A stretch of DNA of 17,939 nt from Spirochaetaceae bacterium (GTDB taxonomy: Bacteria > Spirochaetota > Spirochaetia > JABEVK01). The first letter of the stretch is position 1; each line of letters starts with the position of its first letter. Positions 15,829 to 17,939 of the stretch are shown here, piece by piece. The position numbers were made by a program, and so were the translations under genes. The stretch lies in NCBI GenBank assembly GCA_023265735.1, contig JAHFSN010000008.1, forward strand, positions 1 to 17,939, in the 5' to 3' direction. The notes below the pieces were generated by a model, which did not search any database, was not told where the DNA came from, and worked only from the letters and a program-made list of their open reading frames with translations.

Positions 15829-15862
15829 GTCCCGTTTATCCTGGAAATCCTGTTGTCCTGTT
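15829..15862. repeat. Short degenerate tandem array (TCCTG units, period 8-9 bp)
   Basis: Four related hexamers, GTCCCG (15829), ATCCTG (15838), ATCCTG (15847) and GTCCTG (15855), follow each other at spacings of 9, 9 and 8 bp. They lie in the non-coding gap between copy B and the end of the qorB-like gene. No other structure or frame was seen in 15770-15902. Confidence 0.4.
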
Positions 15863-15902
15863 ACATACATTTCTTTATCTGGAGGACATCAGGGACACGG
15901 CA

Positions 15903-16754
15903 CTAGCCCGCCACGGCCCTGATCTGGGCCTCGAGGTCGGCGGGCTTGCGGCCCAACAGATGTTCGAGGTCCGACGAGGCGTGGGCCAAGGTACCCGCAT
16001 CGACGGAGGTGTCGAGGGCTGCGTAGAACCCGGCGACGCCCTCGGGCAGACCGAATCCGAGCAGAGTGGCCTTTTTGTCGGCCTCGGTGACGGTGACGAA
16101 CTTGACGGGCTTGCCCAAAACCTTCCCCACAGCCGCAGCGAACTCCGGGTAGCTCCACAGGGGACCGCCCAGCTCGTAGGTCTTGCCCGCCACACCGGCC
16201 ACCAGGGCCTTCACCGCGGCCTCGGCGTACTCGGACCGGAGTGCCGAACCCACCTTTCCCTTGGTGACCGCCGCCGCGACGACGCCGGACTGCTTGGCTC
16301 CCGCCACGTCACCGGCGTAGTTCTCGATATACCAGTTGTCCCGAAGGAAGATGTACCCCAAGCCCGACGCCTTCAGGGTCTCTTCGGTGGCCTTGTGGTC
16401 GGGGGCCAGGATGTTGGTCGACGTGGTGGCCTGGGTGATGCTGGTGTAGGCGACCAGTTTGACGCCGGCCTTCTGGGCGGCGGCGATCACGTTCTTGTGC
16501 TGGGTGAGCCGCTGGCCGGGGTCACTCCCCGAAACCAGGAGCAGGCGGTCGACGCCCTTGAGGGCGGCGTCGAGGCTGGCCGGGTCAGAATAGTCGGCGA
16601 CGCGGACGGTGACGCCCAGGGCCTTCAAGGCTGCGGCCTTGGCTTCACTTCGGGCCAGGGCGACGATGGACGCGGCGGGAACTCCCTGATTCAGCAGATG
16701 TTGGACGGCCAGGGATCCGTATCCTCCCGTGGCACCAGTAACGGCATAGGTCAT
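15903..16754 (-). CDS. qorB: NAD(P)H:quinone oxidoreductase-like SDR, QorB/NmrA type
   Basis: QorB-type proteins are soluble atypical SDRs that bind NADPH and reduce quinones, giving protection from electrophile stress. The chosen start, ATG 16754, has AAGGAG (16766-16761) 6 nt upstream. An upstream in-frame ATG at 16778 lies within the promoter -10 and is rejected. The 283-residue protein has the cofactor motif GATGGYG (7-13), Arg35 after the second strand, LLLVSGSDPGQR (71-82), QHKNVIAAAQKAGVK (85-99), AYTS (102-105) and LRDNWYIENY (137-146). These match the E. coli QorB (YtfG) segments closely. Function is assigned from homology. The divergent HxlR-type gene and the palindrome in the shared promoter mirror the known qorB-regulator arrangement, so induction by quinones or disulfide stress is likely. 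Confidence 0.88.
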   Translation of the reverse strand: MTYAVTGATGGYGSLAVQHLLNQGVPAASIVALARSEAKAAALKALGVTVRVADYSDPASLDAALKGVDRLLLVSGSDPGQRLTQHKNVIAAAQKAGVKLVAYTSITQATTSTNILAPDHKATEETLKASGLGYIFLRDNWYIENYAGDVAGAKQSGVVAAAVTKGKVGSALRSEYAEAAVKALVAGVAGKTYELGGPLWSYPEFAAAVGKVLGKPVKFVTVTEADKKATLLGFGLPEGVAGFYAALDTSVDAGTLAHASSDLEHLLGRKPADLEAQIRAVAG

Positions 16755-16773
16755 AATTGACTCCTTGAGCCCG

Positions 16774-16802
16774 AACATAACACTTACTTTTAGTTAGTGC
16801 AA
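16774..16802 (-). promoter_or_regulatory. qorB-like promoter with an embedded HxlR-type operator
   Basis: On the minus strand TTGCAC (16802-16797), a 17-bp spacer and TATGTT (16779-16774) form a good sigma-70-type promoter. The 19-bp imperfect palindrome CACTTACTTTTAGTTAGTG (16781-16799) fills the spacer and reaches into the -35; 7 of 9 base pairs are symmetric. ACT-TTT-AGT at its centre resembles the TACT-N7-AGTA type of sites bound by HxlR-family regulators. Bound repressor would block RNA polymerase. A further half-site-like GTTAGTG lies at 16810-16816, and GCAGA-AATA-TCTGC at 16823-16836. Confidence 0.65.
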
Positions 16803-16856
16803 GGGATTTGTTAGTGACTTCCGCAGAAATATCTGCTATTTTTGGGGAGGAGAGCC

Positions 16857-17207
16857 ATGAGCATGCCCGAAACCATCCCCTTTGACGTCTTCAACCCCGG
16901 GTGTCCCTCCCGGAAGGCGTTCGACCAGATCTTCAGCCGATGGGGCATCCTCACCCTGTCGCGCCTCACCCCCGAGCCCCAAAGGTTCGGCGTACTTCGC
17001 CGGGCCGTGGGGGGCATCAGCGAGCGCATGCTGTCCCAGACGCTCAAGGCGCTGGAGGAGGAGGGCCTGGTGACTCGAACCGAGTGGGACGAGAAGCCGC
17101 CGCGGGTCGAGTACAGCCTCAGCGAATCGGGGCTGAGGATCTCCCAGAGTCTGAACTCGGTGATCCAGGACCTGTACGGAGAACTGGACAAGCGAAGGCC
17201 CGGCTAG
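16857..17207 (+). CDS. HxlR-family (DUF24) redox-sensing transcriptional regulator, QorR-like
   Basis: The 116-residue winged-helix protein starts at ATG 16857, 6 nt after GGGGAGG (16844-16850); a TTG at 16842 lies in that site and is rejected. It carries the HxlR signature: Cys16 in NPGCPSRKA, FSRWGILTLSRL (near 26-37), RRAVGGISERMLSQTLKALEEEGLVTR (near 49-75) and VEYSLSESG (near 84-92). The single N-terminal Cys at this place is the redox sensor in QorR/YodB-type members, where oxidation or thiol modification releases DNA. A divergent qorB-like gene and the palindromic operator make it the likely repressor of that gene. Its stop codon shares CTAG with the stop of the convergent gene. Confidence 0.9.
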   Translation: MSMPETIPFDVFNPGCPSRKAFDQIFSRWGILTLSRLTPEPQRFGVLRRAVGGISERMLSQTLKALEEEGLVTRTEWDEKPPRVEYSLSESGLRISQSLNSVIQDLYGELDKRRPG

Positions 17208-17917
17208 GGACCGGAAGCGGGTTCGGCCGTCACGGTGCGGCGTTCGAGGACCAGGGTGCGTTTGGGGCTGCCGGGTCCCGCCGAGGGACCCGAGGTCTTG
17301 ATCAGAGGGTGGGACCCCTCGACGGCGAACCACCAGTCGGTTTTGGAGAGGAGGAGGCTCACGGCTCCCCCCACCCCCGTGGTGACGTGCCAGCAGTCCC
17401 AGGACCGGCCGGCCGCTGAAATTGCCTCGCGGCCCAAGACCCGGATCTCGAAGGAAAACGCGTCGGATCCGGGATTTCCCACGAACAGCAGACGAGCCGA
17501 GGACACCGTCCCCCAGGGGAAGCCCCTTAGCACGATGGGCAGGCTCCCGAGGTCGGTGACCACCAGCTCATCGGCGGCCGCGTGGGGCCGCAGGTCCTCG
17601 TAGGTGGCGGTCCGGGTCACCGTGGCGTCGTCAGACCGCGTGATGGTCCGGCTGGCCAGGGAGATCAGGGTGTCGGGCGAAATCGTGTAGAGCGATTCAA
17701 GTCCCTGTCCCGAGCTCCGGAACTCGTAACGCTCGGCTTCGCCCTCCCGGACGAGCCGAAGGGAACTGCTCCAGGGATGGAGAGCTTTGCCAATCGTCTC
17801 GGTGTACTCGAGGACCTCCGACGAGGGGAACCCCGGATTGTTCAGCCGGACCTGGGCCACGGCCGCCCCGGGAAGGAGGGCCACCGCCAGGACAAAGATC
17901 CCCGTCCGGGCTTTCAT
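17204..17917 (-). CDS. Secreted protein of unknown function, DUF3108-like
   Basis: The 237-residue product has a signal peptide (residues 1-21, cleavage after AVA) and an all-beta look with no membrane segments. The order of features (VLEYTETIG near 35-43, repeated Arg-Thr-rich strands, AGRSWDCWHVTTG near 166-178, then LLLSKTDWWFAVEGSHPLIK) resembles the DUF3108 family of periplasmic or outer-membrane-linked proteins, but this match is from memory and not strong. There is no known catalytic motif. The ATG at 17917 overlaps the stop of an upstream minus-strand gene (ATGA), so the pair is probably translationally coupled. The stop codon overlaps that of the HxlR-type gene in a shared CTAG. Function is unknown. 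Confidence 0.7.
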   Translation of the reverse strand: MKARTGIFVLAVALLPGAAVAQVRLNNPGFPSSEVLEYTETIGKALHPWSSSLRLVREGEAERYEFRSSGQGLESLYTISPDTLISLASRTITRSDDATVTRTATYEDLRPHAAADELVVTDLGSLPIVLRGFPWGTVSSARLLFVGNPGSDAFSFEIRVLGREAISAAGRSWDCWHVTTGVGGAVSLLLSKTDWWFAVEGSHPLIKTSGPSAGPGSPKRTLVLERRTVTAEPASGP

Positions 17918-17939
17918 TGGATGGCGTACACCACCTGGT
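17914..17939 (-). CDS. Last codons of an upstream gene, cut by the window edge
   Basis: On the minus strand the window opens with a frame reading QVVYAIQ and stopping at TGA 17916-17914. That stop overlaps the ATG of the next gene as ATGA. This layout is common for coupled genes in one operon, but seven codons cannot identify a product, and other frames are not ruled out. Confidence 0.35.

Overview
The window looks like a chromosomal stretch from a high-GC Gram-negative bacterium. Several products carry Sec signal peptides or periplasmic domains, start sites mostly carry purine-rich ribosome binding sites, and there is a very long secreted NHL-repeat protein. This style (NHL/TIG proteins, SBP-PAS-kinase-receiver hybrids) would suit Acidobacteriota such as the Holophagae, but no rRNA or marker gene is present, so the taxon is a guess. 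No tRNA, rRNA, CRISPR array, transposase or phage gene was seen.

Layout. Positions 2-1457: the 3' part of a TetR-type repressor, a likely operator, and an NAD(P)-dependent epimerase-like enzyme. Positions 1432-3774 (minus): a hybrid sensor histidine kinase with a periplasmic solute-binding sensor, broken near its N-terminus by an in-frame TAG where the family normally has Trp. Positions 3775-4165: a divergent, partly AT-rich control region. Positions 4166-8425: a 1419-residue secreted protein with FN3/TIG-like domains, 18 NHL repeats (enough for three six-bladed propellers) and a C-terminal carbohydrate-binding-like domain. Positions 8488-10079: an ABC-2 exporter pair with a 4-bp ATGA overlap. 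Positions 10139-12112: a 657-residue protein resembling the XPB/Ssl2 helicase N-terminal domain plus a WYL-like tail, with no helicase motor. Positions 12465-15628: the divergent metE/metR pair, with two MetR-box-like sites 22 bp apart. Positions 15903-17207: a divergent qorB-like reductase and HxlR-type redox regulator, with a palindrome lying inside the qorB promoter. Positions 17204-17939 (minus): a secreted DUF3108-like protein and the last codons of an upstream gene.

The most unusual signal is a dispersed, structured intergenic repeat. Two same-strand copies (core 12226-12333 and 15662-15769) align without gaps over 108 bp with 90 identities, and their central hairpin shows a compensatory base-pair change. 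A third, shortened copy lies in the opposite orientation at the end of metE and includes the metE stop codon. All three copies begin within about 12 nt of a stop codon, in the sense orientation of the preceding gene, and both loci lie between convergent genes. This points to a family of structured 3'-UTR or REP-like elements that I cannot match to a named class.
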